A stretch of 64,000 nt of DNA, from IMG/VR virus record IMGVR_UViG_3300038424_000251, positions 124,001-188,000 of that record, one strand, 5' to 3'. A program made the translations under genes and the position numbers. Below are positions 47,894 through 56,096 of the stretch, piece after piece (positions within the stretch are counted from its first letter, which is position 1; each line of letters begins with the position of its first letter). This stretch comes from a virus. The notes beneath the pieces were generated by a model. It worked only from the letters and a program-made list of their open reading frames with translations, was not told where the DNA came from and ran no database searches.

Positions 47894-48828
47894 GTAAACA
47901 CATTATCATAGTAATGGGTATCAATGCTGCTGGTAAAAGCACATTGGTTGAACAATTTGTCAAAGACGATTATCAAAGAATTAACCGTGATATGACAGGT
48001 GGTAGTATTAAAGGCCAAACAGAAATAGTAGAAGATGCTCTTGTTAATGGCGTTGAAAAGGTTGTTCTTGATAATACCTATCCAACAAGAGAAAGCCGTT
48101 CTTCTATCATTAAATTGGCAAAACAATTACGAGCCAAAATCACCTGTCATTGGTTGACTACTTCTCTTGAAGAAGCACAATTAAATGTTTGCCTTCGGAT
48201 GATTAGGAAATATGGAATACTTCCCGGCCCAGACGATTTTAAGAAATTGAAAGACCCAAATGCTTTTCCACCAGCAGCTCTTTTTCATTACAGAAAAATA
48301 TTTCAACCACCTACAACCGAAGAAGGGTTTGATGAAATAATTGAAGTTCCTTTCAAAAGAATTTGGCCGGCTCAATACAAGCATAAAGCTATTATTTTGG
48401 ATTATGATGGTGTTCTTCGTGAAAGTCTTGGAGAATATGATTATCCAACGAAACTTTCAGAAATTAAAGTAAATCCTAAAATGACCAATATTGTGAAAGA
48501 AGCAGAAGATAATGGATTTATTATTCTTGGAGCATCAAATCAATCAGGCATTGCCAAAGGAATTATTTCAGAGGATATGGCAGTTCAATGTTTTGAGGAA
48601 ACGAACCGGCAACTTGGTATCAAAGTTGACTTTTTATATTGCCAACACAGTATTCCTCCTGTATCTTGCTATTGTAGAAAACCGCATGTCGGTATGGGAG
48701 CAATTTTTATTGAAAAATACAAACTGTGCCCCTCTGATTGTATTATGGTGGGCGACCAAACAACTGACAGAACATTTGCAGAACGATGTGGATTTAAATT
48801 TGCTCATATAAGCGAATTTTGTAAATAA
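47890..48828 (+). CDS. Bifunctional polynucleotide kinase / 3'-phosphatase
   Basis: A 312-residue protein starting at GTG 47890, overlapping the pncB stop by 4 bases. Residues 1-155 are a P-loop kinase with Walker A GINAAGKST at 10-18 and VVLDNTYPTRESR. Residues 165-312 are a HAD phosphatase: LDYDGVLRE with Asp171 and Asp173, GASNQSGIAKG, a Cys/His zinc site (CQHSIPPVSCYCRKP) and MVGDQTTDRTFA. The zinc site and order resemble HisB/GmhB-type phosphatases. It phosphorylates 5'-OH and removes 3'-phosphates of DNA or RNA, like T4 Pnkp. Confidence 0.88.
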   Translation: MSKHIIIVMGINAAGKSTLVEQFVKDDYQRINRDMTGGSIKGQTEIVEDALVNGVEKVVLDNTYPTRESRSSIIKLAKQLRAKITCHWLTTSLEEAQLNVCLRMIRKYGILPGPDDFKKLKDPNAFPPAALFHYRKIFQPPTTEEGFDEIIEVPFKRIWPAQYKHKAIILDYDGVLRESLGEYDYPTKLSEIKVNPKMTNIVKEAEDNGFIILGASNQSGIAKGIISEDMAVQCFEETNRQLGIKVDFLYCQHSIPPVSCYCRKPHVGMGAIFIEKYKLCPSDCIMVGDQTTDRTFAERCGFKFAHISEFCK

Positions 48829-48829
48829 C

Positions 48830-49105
48830 ATGAAAGCAAAATCTAAACAATCGAAAATTGGAAAGATTGGTAAAGAAGTATATCCACCTTGGATGCTAAA
48901 GATTATCCAACAACGACTTCGATTAGAAAAAAAATATAAAGAAGCTTATTCGATGTTTGCTGAAGCATATAATGATTTTATTTCATCTCTCGATAATATT
49001 AATTTTGAATATGGAACTTCATTTACCATTCAACAAGCTCTTGAAGAATTTGGTGGTGAAGAAGCAGATTTGGGTATAGATGATGATGATGATGAAAAAG
49101 AATAA
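48830..49105 (+). CDS. Hypothetical protein
   Basis: A 91-residue protein with a basic N-terminus, a helical centre and a strongly acidic C-terminus ending DDDDDEKE. It sits between the PNKP and Prs genes with 1-3 base gaps. Unknown. Confidence 0.6.
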   Translation: MKAKSKQSKIGKIGKEVYPPWMLKIIQQRLRLEKKYKEAYSMFAEAYNDFISSLDNINFEYGTSFTIQQALEEFGGEEADLGIDDDDDEKE

Positions 49106-49108
49106 ATT

Positions 49109-50104
49109 ATGAAAATATTTTCAGGTAGTTCCAATAAACCGTTAGTTGAAAAAATCTGCCTTTCGAGAAACAGTTGTTTGTCAATTCCTGTAGGAAGGAT
49201 TGATTTAAAAACGTTTCCAAGTGGTGAAAGATATTGTCAATTTAAGGAAAATATTCGTGGTAATGATGTCTTTTTGATTCAATCCACTTCATTACCAGTC
49301 AATGACAACCTTATGGAACTTTTGGTGATGTGTGATGCCGCACGCCGGGCTTCGGCTGGGCGCATTACTGCTGTTATTCCCTATTTCGGTTATGCTAGAC
49401 AGGATAGGAAAGATAAAAGCCGTGTTCCTATTTCTGCTAGATTAGTAATGGATTTATTAAAGGCATCTGGTGTTAATCGTATTCTTACGATGGACCTTCA
49501 TTCCCCTCAAATAGTTGGTTTTACTAATTTGCCTGTCGACCAATTATCTTTCAGACCAGCTCTTATAAATGTTATAAAAGACATTGGAATAAAAGCTGTG
49601 GTAAGTCCTGATGTTGGAGCAGTAAAACGTGCAGAAGAATATGCTACTGCTCTAAAAACTGATTTGGTAATTATTTCAAAAAAACGAACCAACGAAACTT
49701 CGGTTGAAGTAAAACATTTCATTGGTGATGTTAAAGGTAAGAAAGTTCTTATTGTTGATGACCTTACCGAATCAGCCGGAACATTGGTTGAAGCGGCAAC
49801 TGCTTGTAAAGAAGAAGGCGCAGTAAAAATTTATTGTGCTATTTCACACGGATGTTTTACCGATACAGGTTATCAGCGACTCATTGATGCATTCAAAAAC
49901 GGTTTGATTGAGAAACTTTTTGTATCTAACTCTGTTAATTTTGATAAAAAATGGGAATTATACGGTGATGATTCTGGTTATGGTAAAAATGCTGTAATTT
50001 ATAGTTGTGAGAATAAAATAATTATAGTGGATGTTTCACCTTTATTTGCTACAGCCATCAAAAACATTCACAATAATGAAAGTGTCAGCGAATTATTCAC
50101 ATGA
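49109..50104 (+). CDS. prs: Ribose-phosphate pyrophosphokinase
   Basis: A 331-residue PRPP synthetase, similar in size to bacterial Prs (about 315). YARQDRKDKSRVP is the flexible ATP loop, MDLHSPQIVGF the PRPP-synthase His motif, and VLIVDDLTESAGTLVEA the ribose-5-phosphate binding loop. It makes PRPP from ribose 5-phosphate and ATP. PRPP is the co-substrate of PncB, whose gene is upstream in the operon, so phage NAD+ production is not limited by host PRPP. Confidence 0.93.
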   Translation: MKIFSGSSNKPLVEKICLSRNSCLSIPVGRIDLKTFPSGERYCQFKENIRGNDVFLIQSTSLPVNDNLMELLVMCDAARRASAGRITAVIPYFGYARQDRKDKSRVPISARLVMDLLKASGVNRILTMDLHSPQIVGFTNLPVDQLSFRPALINVIKDIGIKAVVSPDVGAVKRAEEYATALKTDLVIISKKRTNETSVEVKHFIGDVKGKKVLIVDDLTESAGTLVEAATACKEEGAVKIYCAISHGCFTDTGYQRLIDAFKNGLIEKLFVSNSVNFDKKWELYGDDSGYGKNAVIYSCENKIIIVDVSPLFATAIKNIHNNESVSELFT

Positions 50105-50499
50105 ACAGAACTATAAAATTCAGAGTATGGGATAAACTTTTAAATAAATGGGGTAATCCCCGTGATTTTTTGGGTATTTCAGTTAGGGGAGAATTGATTT
50201 GTGAAAACTCACTTAATCCCCAAAATTCAGTAGTTCAATTATTCACGGGATTAAAAGATAGATGTGATAAAGAAATTTTTGAAGGGGATATAGTAGAATG
50301 GATTGAACAAGAAGATGGGCCTCCTTATTCTACTAGAATATGTAAAGGAAATATTATTTTTTGTGGATTTGGATTTCGTGTAAAAGTAAGAAAAAGATTA
50401 TACGACTTTCATAATAATCATCTTTGTAAAGATTATCTTTACAAAATTATTGGTAATATTTTTGAAAATCCTGATATAATATGCCCTCACATATCATAA
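50101..50499 (+). CDS. YopX family protein
   Basis: A 132-residue YopX-type protein: IKFRVWDKLLNKW at the N-terminus, QLFTGLKDRCDKEIFEGDIVEW and IIGNIFENPDI at the C-terminus. YopX proteins are common in phages and prophages; function is unknown. It overlaps prs by 4 bases and the next gene by 19. Confidence 0.85.
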   Translation: MNRTIKFRVWDKLLNKWGNPRDFLGISVRGELICENSLNPQNSVVQLFTGLKDRCDKEIFEGDIVEWIEQEDGPPYSTRICKGNIIFCGFGFRVKVRKRLYDFHNNHLCKDYLYKIIGNIFENPDIICPHIS

Positions 50500-51029
50500 A
50501 ATTTCTCCGCGATGAATCAAAGGATAATAGAGGCAGAACATTATTTGAAATGCAAAGTTTGCCAGATTATAAACTTAGTCAAAGTAACGATATAATTCAA
50601 TGGATGTTTCCTACGGATATTCCTAGTAAACGCCATCCAAATACACCCGTTTTAACCGAAGAAGATATAGAAATAATAAAAAAAGACCCTATCATTCAAA
50701 GTGCCATTCAAACGTCTCTTGCCCGAATGATTTGGTTTTATGAGAAAAATGATTATTGGATTACGATGAAAAATCACAATTTTTTGAGAATCACAAGAAT
50801 TCTTAGGTGTCTTTGGTTAGCTGGGATGAAACATGATTATGTTTGTTTTCAGAAAACATTAGATGATATTTACAGTGATTACCACGATATTATAAGTGAA
50901 GAAACTTTTTATTATTGGAAAAATGCCAATAACAAAGAATTTTTGGAAAAAGGATATAAACTTAATATTCACTTAAAACTTCCACCACACACTAAAGAAT
51001 TCAACTATGAAGATTTTAACTATGTATAA
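50481..51029 (+). CDS. OGFr-conserved-region protein
   Basis: A 182-residue protein with IIKFLRDESKDNRGRTLFEM, NDIIQWMFPTDIPSKR and TPVLTEEDIEIIKKD, the order of the 'opioid growth factor receptor' conserved domain found in bacteria, phages and animals. The family's biochemical role is unknown. The C-terminal 70 residues are helical and differ from the domain core. Confidence 0.75.
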   Translation: MPSHIIKFLRDESKDNRGRTLFEMQSLPDYKLSQSNDIIQWMFPTDIPSKRHPNTPVLTEEDIEIIKKDPIIQSAIQTSLARMIWFYEKNDYWITMKNHNFLRITRILRCLWLAGMKHDYVCFQKTLDDIYSDYHDIISEETFYYWKNANNKEFLEKGYKLNIHLKLPPHTKEFNYEDFNYV

Positions 51030-51037
51030 AATTTATT

Positions 51038-51310
51038 ATGAAAACTAAAACTGAAACTACTACTACTCTTAAAACTTGTGTCAATATAAACTGTCCGAAT
51101 TGTCTTATTATTCCAGACCCAGACCCTCATGATTGGTTTTGTGACGATGATGTAGCAGCGGTTTGTAAATTGGCAAAACAAAAGGTAAAACCCAATTCAA
51201 TTTACAAAGTAGATACACAACCGTTCAAACCAATTACGTGTGCTTGTCGTCCTTATATGATAAAAAAAGAGACGACTATTCCCAAGTGGTGCCCATTGAA
51301 GAAAGCTTGA
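51038..51310 (+). CDS. Cys-rich hypothetical protein
   Basis: A 90-residue protein with CVNINCPNC, CAC and WCPLKK groups, possibly binding one or two zinc ions. Its stop codon is part of the next promoter's -35. Confidence 0.6.
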   Translation: MKTKTETTTTLKTCVNINCPNCLIIPDPDPHDWFCDDDVAAVCKLAKQKVKPNSIYKVDTQPFKPITCACRPYMIKKETTIPKWCPLKKA

Positions 51311-51334
51311 CTTTTTCTAAAATCGTGATATAAT
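51307..51334 (+). promoter_or_regulatory. Promoter of the PARP gene
   Basis: GCTTGACTTTTTCTAA, a 16-base spacer ending CGTGA, TATAAT; 9 bases to ATG 51344. Confidence 0.85.
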
Positions 51335-51343
51335 AAAAAAAAT

Positions 51344-52621
51344 ATGGCAAACATTATTGAATCAAAGAAATTCATTTGGGCAGAAGCTCAAGCCAATCAT
51401 AATAAATGGTGGGAAGTTATTCTTTATGATAATGACGATGTGGTTACAAAATGGGCAAGAGTGGGCAATGACCCTCAATCAAAGACTTTTTCTGGTGTAG
51501 GCAAGTCTTTCATGGAAAAGAAAATCGGGGAAAAATTAGCAAAAGGTTATACAGAAGCTAAAGTCATTGATGCATCAACACCCGTCGCATCTGCCAGACC
51601 ACCTACCGTTGCAGTTAGTAATCTTCATGAAATTGCCAAATCTCAAATTATCAGAAGTTCAGGTAGTCCTATTCTTGATAAATTAATTGAACGTCTTGTC
51701 AAATCAAATGTTCATAAAATTACATCAACCACAAATATTACTTTAAATGATACTACAGGATTATTCCAAACTCCCTTGGGAATCGTAACTCCTGATGCAA
51801 TTATTGAGGCAAGAAGTTTATTAGCAGATACAGTTCCATTTGTCAAAAATAGCAGATATAATGACCAACTTGATAAGCTTGTCAGTGATTATCTTCGCTT
51901 AGTTCCTCAAAGTATAGGTATGAAATTTGATGTTAGAAGAATTCTTCCTGACGTTACTGCTATTCAGAAACAAAACGATATTCTTGATGCTCTTGAAGCA
52001 TCTTACGCAGCCATTACTAAACCAAAAGCTGATACTTCAAAGAAAACTGACAACAAAACAACTATTGAACAAGTTTTCAAAGTTGACCTTGATGTTGAAA
52101 ATGGTCCCGATGCAAATCGCCTTGAACGTTGGTTTGAAACTTCCAAGAACAGGATGCACGGATATGATCGCATCAAAGTTCGTAATATATTCAAAATCAA
52201 AGTTCACGAAATGGACAACGCATTTATTTCTGATAATCCAAAGGAAGTTTTTCATGGAACATCTGAAGCAAATTGTTTAAGTATTCTAAAAAGTGGCCTT
52301 AGAACCAGTCCGCCTTCAACCGCAGCTATTGCCGGTAAAATGTGGGGTAATGGTGTTTACGGAGCTATTAACTCAAGTAAATCGTTGGGATACACTTATG
52401 GAAGATGGGGACAATCAACAGGTGAAGCTGGTTGGTTGTTTATTTGTAAATTTGCTATGGGTAAAATTCATTATCCTAGAGGTTACGGAAATTGTTCGCG
52501 CCCACCATTAGGTTATGATAGTATTTGGGCAACTGTGGCAAATACCGGCCTTAATCATGACGAATTGATTGTTTACGCTAACAATCGTGTAAACATTACA
52601 CATCTTCTTGAATGTAAATAA
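51344..52621 (+). CDS. WGR-PARP poly(ADP-ribose) polymerase homologue
   Basis: A 425-residue protein. Residues 10-75 are a WGR domain (KWWEVILYDNDDVVTKWARVG; WAR replaces WGR). Residues 95-225 match a helical regulatory-type domain. The catalytic domain keeps the full PARP triad: His304 in VFHGTSEANCLSIL, Tyr339 in GNGVYGAINSSKSLGYT and Glu407 in NHDELIVYANNRV. It should transfer ADP-ribose from NAD+ to protein or nucleic acid; the Glu suggests chain formation is possible. The gene follows the NAD-synthesis genes, which would supply its substrate. WGR domains in PARPs sense DNA breaks. Confidence 0.9.
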   Translation: MANIIESKKFIWAEAQANHNKWWEVILYDNDDVVTKWARVGNDPQSKTFSGVGKSFMEKKIGEKLAKGYTEAKVIDASTPVASARPPTVAVSNLHEIAKSQIIRSSGSPILDKLIERLVKSNVHKITSTTNITLNDTTGLFQTPLGIVTPDAIIEARSLLADTVPFVKNSRYNDQLDKLVSDYLRLVPQSIGMKFDVRRILPDVTAIQKQNDILDALEASYAAITKPKADTSKKTDNKTTIEQVFKVDLDVENGPDANRLERWFETSKNRMHGYDRIKVRNIFKIKVHEMDNAFISDNPKEVFHGTSEANCLSILKSGLRTSPPSTAAIAGKMWGNGVYGAINSSKSLGYTYGRWGQSTGEAGWLFICKFAMGKIHYPRGYGNCSRPPLGYDSIWATVANTGLNHDELIVYANNRVNITHLLECK

Positions 52622-52624
52622 ATT

Positions 52625-52804
52625 ATGAAATCACTAAGTAAAATACAAATTGAAAAAATAAATGATGCTTTATTTGATGCTAATCGCATTTTAGCAATGG
52701 TTCAATGTAATTGGCCAGCATTAACTAAGAAAAAAATTTATTTAGCAAGACGTTCTCTTTGTAAAGCCATAAAAATTATTCATCCTCATTTGTTAGATGC
52801 TTGA
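52625..52804 (+). CDS. Small basic protein (59 residues)
   Basis: A 59-residue basic helical protein (KSLSKIQIEKINDALFD, KKKIYLARRSLCKAIK). It starts 3 bases after the PARP stop, and its stop lies within the next promoter's -35. Possibly DNA-binding; unknown. Confidence 0.55.
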   Translation: MKSLSKIQIEKINDALFDANRILAMVQCNWPALTKKKIYLARRSLCKAIKIIHPHLLDA

Positions 52805-52828
52805 CAATTAAAAAAACACTGATATAAT
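52801..52828 (+). promoter_or_regulatory. Promoter
   Basis: GCTTGACA, a 16-base spacer ending CACTGA, TATAAT, followed by a 56-base CA-rich leader to ATG 52885. Confidence 0.82.
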
Positions 52829-52884
52829 TTCTCCAGACTTAAATAACAGTCCAAACAAATCAATAAGAAAAACAAAAAAATAGT

Positions 52885-53484
52885 ATGAAAACAAGCGCAG
52901 ATAGCACAGCAGTAGCAACAACGCCTTCACTTACACTCAAGGAAGCAGTGATTAATGCGGTGAAGGAACTCAAAGTTAAGGGTGGTTTTTCCATTCACGA
53001 TGTAACCACTGAAATTCGGGAAGCAGTTAATGCCGGTGAATTTACTCTACCCGGTTTGGAGAATCCCAATCCTAACAGTCAGTCTGGTATCAAGTATTGG
53101 GTGAAAAATGAAGATGTGAAGGCAATTATTGAAAGTCTTGAAAATGACGGCACACTTGCCAATCTCGGATTGACAAATGTGGACATGAGTGGTCCTTTCC
53201 GTGTATTTGAATTTTCAACACCCACTACTCCCTCAGCAGGTGTTCCAGCCTCCACTCCGCCATCCGTTAATGCTCCCAATCCTACGCAAAGCCCTTTAGT
53301 TCAACGAATTGAAGCATATTTGTCAAAAGGAACACCAGTGACTCTTAAACAAATTCAGAGTGCTCTCAAAATCAACGGCGTGACTTGCAAGGATTTGGAA
53401 GGTATCGTGGCTGGTATCAGCGGCTATGTGGTAACTCCCGGAACGACTGACTGCTATTCCACTTACACGGTTGACCAGCAATAA
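52885..53484 (+). CDS. Putative winged-helix protein with Pro/Thr linker
   Basis: A 199-residue protein. Residues 15-110 contain helices and a wing (FSIHDVTTEIREAVNAGEF, DVKAIIESLENDGTLANLG) like a winged helix. A Pro/Thr/Ser linker follows, then a second small helical domain (LVQRIEAYLSKGTPVTLKQI) of similar design. It has a monocistronic unit with a strong terminator. It is possibly DNA-binding. Codons are less AT-biased than those of its neighbours, like other genes with long leaders in this window. Confidence 0.65.
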   Translation: MKTSADSTAVATTPSLTLKEAVINAVKELKVKGGFSIHDVTTEIREAVNAGEFTLPGLENPNPNSQSGIKYWVKNEDVKAIIESLENDGTLANLGLTNVDMSGPFRVFEFSTPTTPSAGVPASTPPSVNAPNPTQSPLVQRIEAYLSKGTPVTLKQIQSALKINGVTCKDLEGIVAGISGYVVTPGTTDCYSTYTVDQQ

Positions 53485-53526
53485 TTTCACAATTTAGGTC
53501 AACAACAACAAAACAAACAACAAAAT

Positions 53527-53555
53527 AGGGGCGAGTAAAATCGCCCCTGTTTTTT
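53527..53555 (+). terminator. Strong rho-independent terminator
   Basis: AGGGGCGA-GTAAAA-TCGCCCCT followed by G and six T. It ends the winged-helix gene transcript, and the next gene's ATG lies immediately after the T tract. Confidence 0.93.
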
Positions 53556-53834
53556 ATGAAAAAATTGAATCAAAGAGAGAAAGAAATTGCTATTGTAGCA
53601 TCTGATTTATTTCTCAAAGGTTCACCTGAATGGAGAATTGCTGAATATGCTCACCAAAAAGGATTAACAGATAAGCAATTGTCTAATTTTCTTGATAAAT
53701 TAAAGATTCTTCCTGAAAATGTGAAGCTCACAATTTATAATCATTACAAAGATATTTTCCGCGGCAAATGTTATGACAAAGCAAAGGGATTTGGTAGTAA
53801 ACTTAATTGGTGGCTAGGGCAAAAAACTACTTAA
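53556..53834 (+). CDS. Hypothetical helical protein
   Basis: A 92-residue helical protein (REKEIAIVASDLFLKG, LTDKQLSNFLDKLKILPENV). It begins directly after the terminator, so it depends on readthrough or on its own start signal. Unknown. Confidence 0.6.
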   Translation: MKKLNQREKEIAIVASDLFLKGSPEWRIAEYAHQKGLTDKQLSNFLDKLKILPENVKLTIYNHYKDIFRGKCYDKAKGFGSKLNWWLGQKTT

Positions 53835-53840
53835 CTTTTT

Positions 53841-54530
53841 ATGAAAGCTATTTTCACTAACGATACTGACATTCGGTTAGGATTTGAAGTAGAATGTCGT
53901 ATCCGAAGTAGCAAGTTCACTCAATTTTGTAAAGAAATCTATGGATTGAAGAAAAAAATTATTATTGGTGAGGATGGTAGTATTACAGGTTGTGGCTATA
54001 GTTATCATTCCACGGAAATCAGAACAGCACCACTACCTCCCAAAGAATCAATGGAAGTACTAAAAACAGTGTTTAATATTGTCAATAAATACGGTAATAC
54101 TAATACATCCTGTGGCCTTCATGTCAATATTTCTTCAGCAGATAAAACTAAAATGAAAAATTTTAATCCCCTTCCATTTATTTCTTCAAAATTATGGAAC
54201 CAAATTTTGAAAAAATTTAATAGAGAAAATAATCGTTATTGCCAAACTGTGTTAAAAGCAACTCAAAAAAAATCGCCTTCCAAAGTTCGTCTATTCAAGT
54301 CTATGGTTGAATCTATGGTTGATATTGTAAATGACAAATATTGGTGTGTAACTTTGTGTCATTTCGGTAATGGAACAAATAAATCATCCCGTATTGAAAT
54401 TCGTGGTTTTGGTAATAAAAATTACACAAAAAGATTTGTTACCATTTCTACATTTGTAAAGAGAATTGAAAAACTTTTTAATTTATCTTGTAATAGAAAT
54501 TCACCATTTATTAGAACGTTCAACATCTAA
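53841..54530 (+). CDS. Putative amidoligase (COOH-NH2 ligase) 1
   Basis: A 229-residue amidoligase-family protein with LGFEVEC, GEDGSI, STEIRTAPL, TSCGLHVNIS and the terminal RIEIRGFGNKNY. These match the glutamine-synthetase-like COOH-NH2 ligases: E-x-E, E-D-G-S, E-[IF]-x-T/S-P, G-x-H-x-H (here GLHVN) and R. The family forms amide bonds with ATP. It is the shortest of three in this cluster. Substrate unknown. Confidence 0.8.
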   Translation: MKAIFTNDTDIRLGFEVECRIRSSKFTQFCKEIYGLKKKIIIGEDGSITGCGYSYHSTEIRTAPLPPKESMEVLKTVFNIVNKYGNTNTSCGLHVNISSADKTKMKNFNPLPFISSKLWNQILKKFNRENNRYCQTVLKATQKKSPSKVRLFKSMVESMVDIVNDKYWCVTLCHFGNGTNKSSRIEIRGFGNKNYTKRFVTISTFVKRIEKLFNLSCNRNSPFIRTFNI

Positions 54531-54603
54531 TAAAAGATAGATTATTTCTGTGTGTATAATTTTAACAATGAATAAGGATTCTAAATGAGATTATTACAGT
54601 TCT

Positions 54604-54631
54604 TGACATTTTATATCTACGTGTTATAATA
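54604..54631 (+). promoter_or_regulatory. Promoter of the second amidoligase gene
   Basis: CTTGACATTTTATAT, a 16-base spacer ending GTGT, TATAAT, with a 27-base leader to ATG 54659. Confidence 0.82.
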
Positions 54632-54658
54632 TAAGCTCAATAATGAAAAGCAATTAAA

Positions 54659-56092
54659 ATGCCGACCATAGACCCAAATTCAACATCAATTTTCACCGAA
54701 CCAATACCAATGCCAGAAAGTTCTGACAACTATATTCGGGCTGAAAATACGTCTGAAAAAACTTTTATCAAAGAAGAGAATATAATGCCTTGTGATTGCC
54801 CAGCTTGTAGAAGAGATAATATCCTTAACGGAACATTGACGGGAGAATGCAACTGCTGTCATACAAAGTTAGATGCTCATTCTTCATTTCAAATAATGGG
54901 AGATAAATCTTTGGTATGTGACAAATGTGCAAAAGAACATTATATTACTTGTGTTTGTTGTAATAAACTTTATAATAAAAATGAATCAAAAGAAGTAAAT
55001 CGCATATCTGAAAAGAATGACCTAAACATAACTAACGTTTGTCTTCGTTGTTTTACTGTAAATTATAGAGAATGTTCTTGTTGTCATAAATTCTTTAACA
55101 GGCAAGACTTTCTTACTTACAAGGAAAATATTTACTGCAAGATATGTTTTGACAAATCTTTTAAGATTTGCCCTATGTGTAATAACACTTTCCAAAAAGA
55201 CAAAATAACTCACAAAATCAGGGGGAAATATTCAGTATGCGATAAATGTTTCAATTATTATGGCCCAATAACCACATACGAAGAAAAACCTAAAATTGAG
55301 TTTCAAGGTAAGCCGCCTCATTATTACGGTATAGAACTAGAAGTTGAAGTTCAAAATAAAAGCAAAGAGGAACGTGGTGTGAAAGCTCAAAAAGTTATTG
55401 ATTTATTTGGCGATTTTGCTATTGTGAAAGAAGATGGCAGTTTAAGTTGCGGCTTTGAAATTTGCACACAGCCAGCATCCAAGGAAGAACACCTTGTTCG
55501 CTGGAATAAATTTTTTGACAATTTACCTGATAACTTGGTTTCGTTTAACAGTGAAAGAGGTAATTGTGGTCTTCATATCCACTGTTCAAAGAAACCTCTA
55601 TCACTTCTCACTATAGCAAAAATTGTGGTATTCGTGAATGATGAAAATAATCAACCACATATTGAAACAATTGCTGGCAGAAGGTCATGTAACTATTCCT
55701 GTATTTGCAAAAAGAAATACGGAACAGTTAAACGCATCGGAACACTGTCTCGCAGTGACAGATATGAAGCTGTTAATCTTGTCAATCATGATACTATTGA
55801 ATTTAGAATTTTCAAAGGAACACTCAAACGAGAATCATTTTTTAAGGCAATAGAATTTTGTGATGCTCTTATTCAATTTTGTATGGTAGGTAATTATGGT
55901 ATTACCTATTGTCGTAATTGGGATAATTTTGTGAATTATGTCAAACTTAGAAATAAAGATTATCCTCATCTTTACGCATTTATATGTGCTAGATTTTCGG
56001 GGAAAGAAACAAAATTCACAGAACAAGAAATGAAATTAATCAAAAAATTTGGCTTCGATGTTGAAGCTGGAGCAGAACCAACACAAAGATGA
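54659..56092 (+). CDS. Putative amidoligase 2 with N-terminal zinc-finger modules
   Basis: A 477-residue protein. Residues 35-200 hold six or more CxxC pairs in LIM/RING-like repeats (CDCPACRRD, CNCCHTKL, CDKC, CVCCNKLY, CSCCHKFF, CPMCNNTF). Residues 220-450 are an amidoligase: YGIELEVEV, KEDGSLSCGFEICTQPAS, CGLHIHCSK and IEFRIFKGTL. The zinc modules may recruit a substrate protein, the amidoligase joining an amine to a carboxylate. It is followed by a glutamine amidotransferase gene, which overlaps none of it but starts 4 bases later. Confidence 0.82.
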   Translation: MPTIDPNSTSIFTEPIPMPESSDNYIRAENTSEKTFIKEENIMPCDCPACRRDNILNGTLTGECNCCHTKLDAHSSFQIMGDKSLVCDKCAKEHYITCVCCNKLYNKNESKEVNRISEKNDLNITNVCLRCFTVNYRECSCCHKFFNRQDFLTYKENIYCKICFDKSFKICPMCNNTFQKDKITHKIRGKYSVCDKCFNYYGPITTYEEKPKIEFQGKPPHYYGIELEVEVQNKSKEERGVKAQKVIDLFGDFAIVKEDGSLSCGFEICTQPASKEEHLVRWNKFFDNLPDNLVSFNSERGNCGLHIHCSKKPLSLLTIAKIVVFVNDENNQPHIETIAGRRSCNYSCICKKKYGTVKRIGTLSRSDRYEAVNLVNHDTIEFRIFKGTLKRESFFKAIEFCDALIQFCMVGNYGITYCRNWDNFVNYVKLRNKDYPHLYAFICARFSGKETKFTEQEMKLIKKFGFDVEAGAEPTQR

Positions 56093-56096
56093 AATT

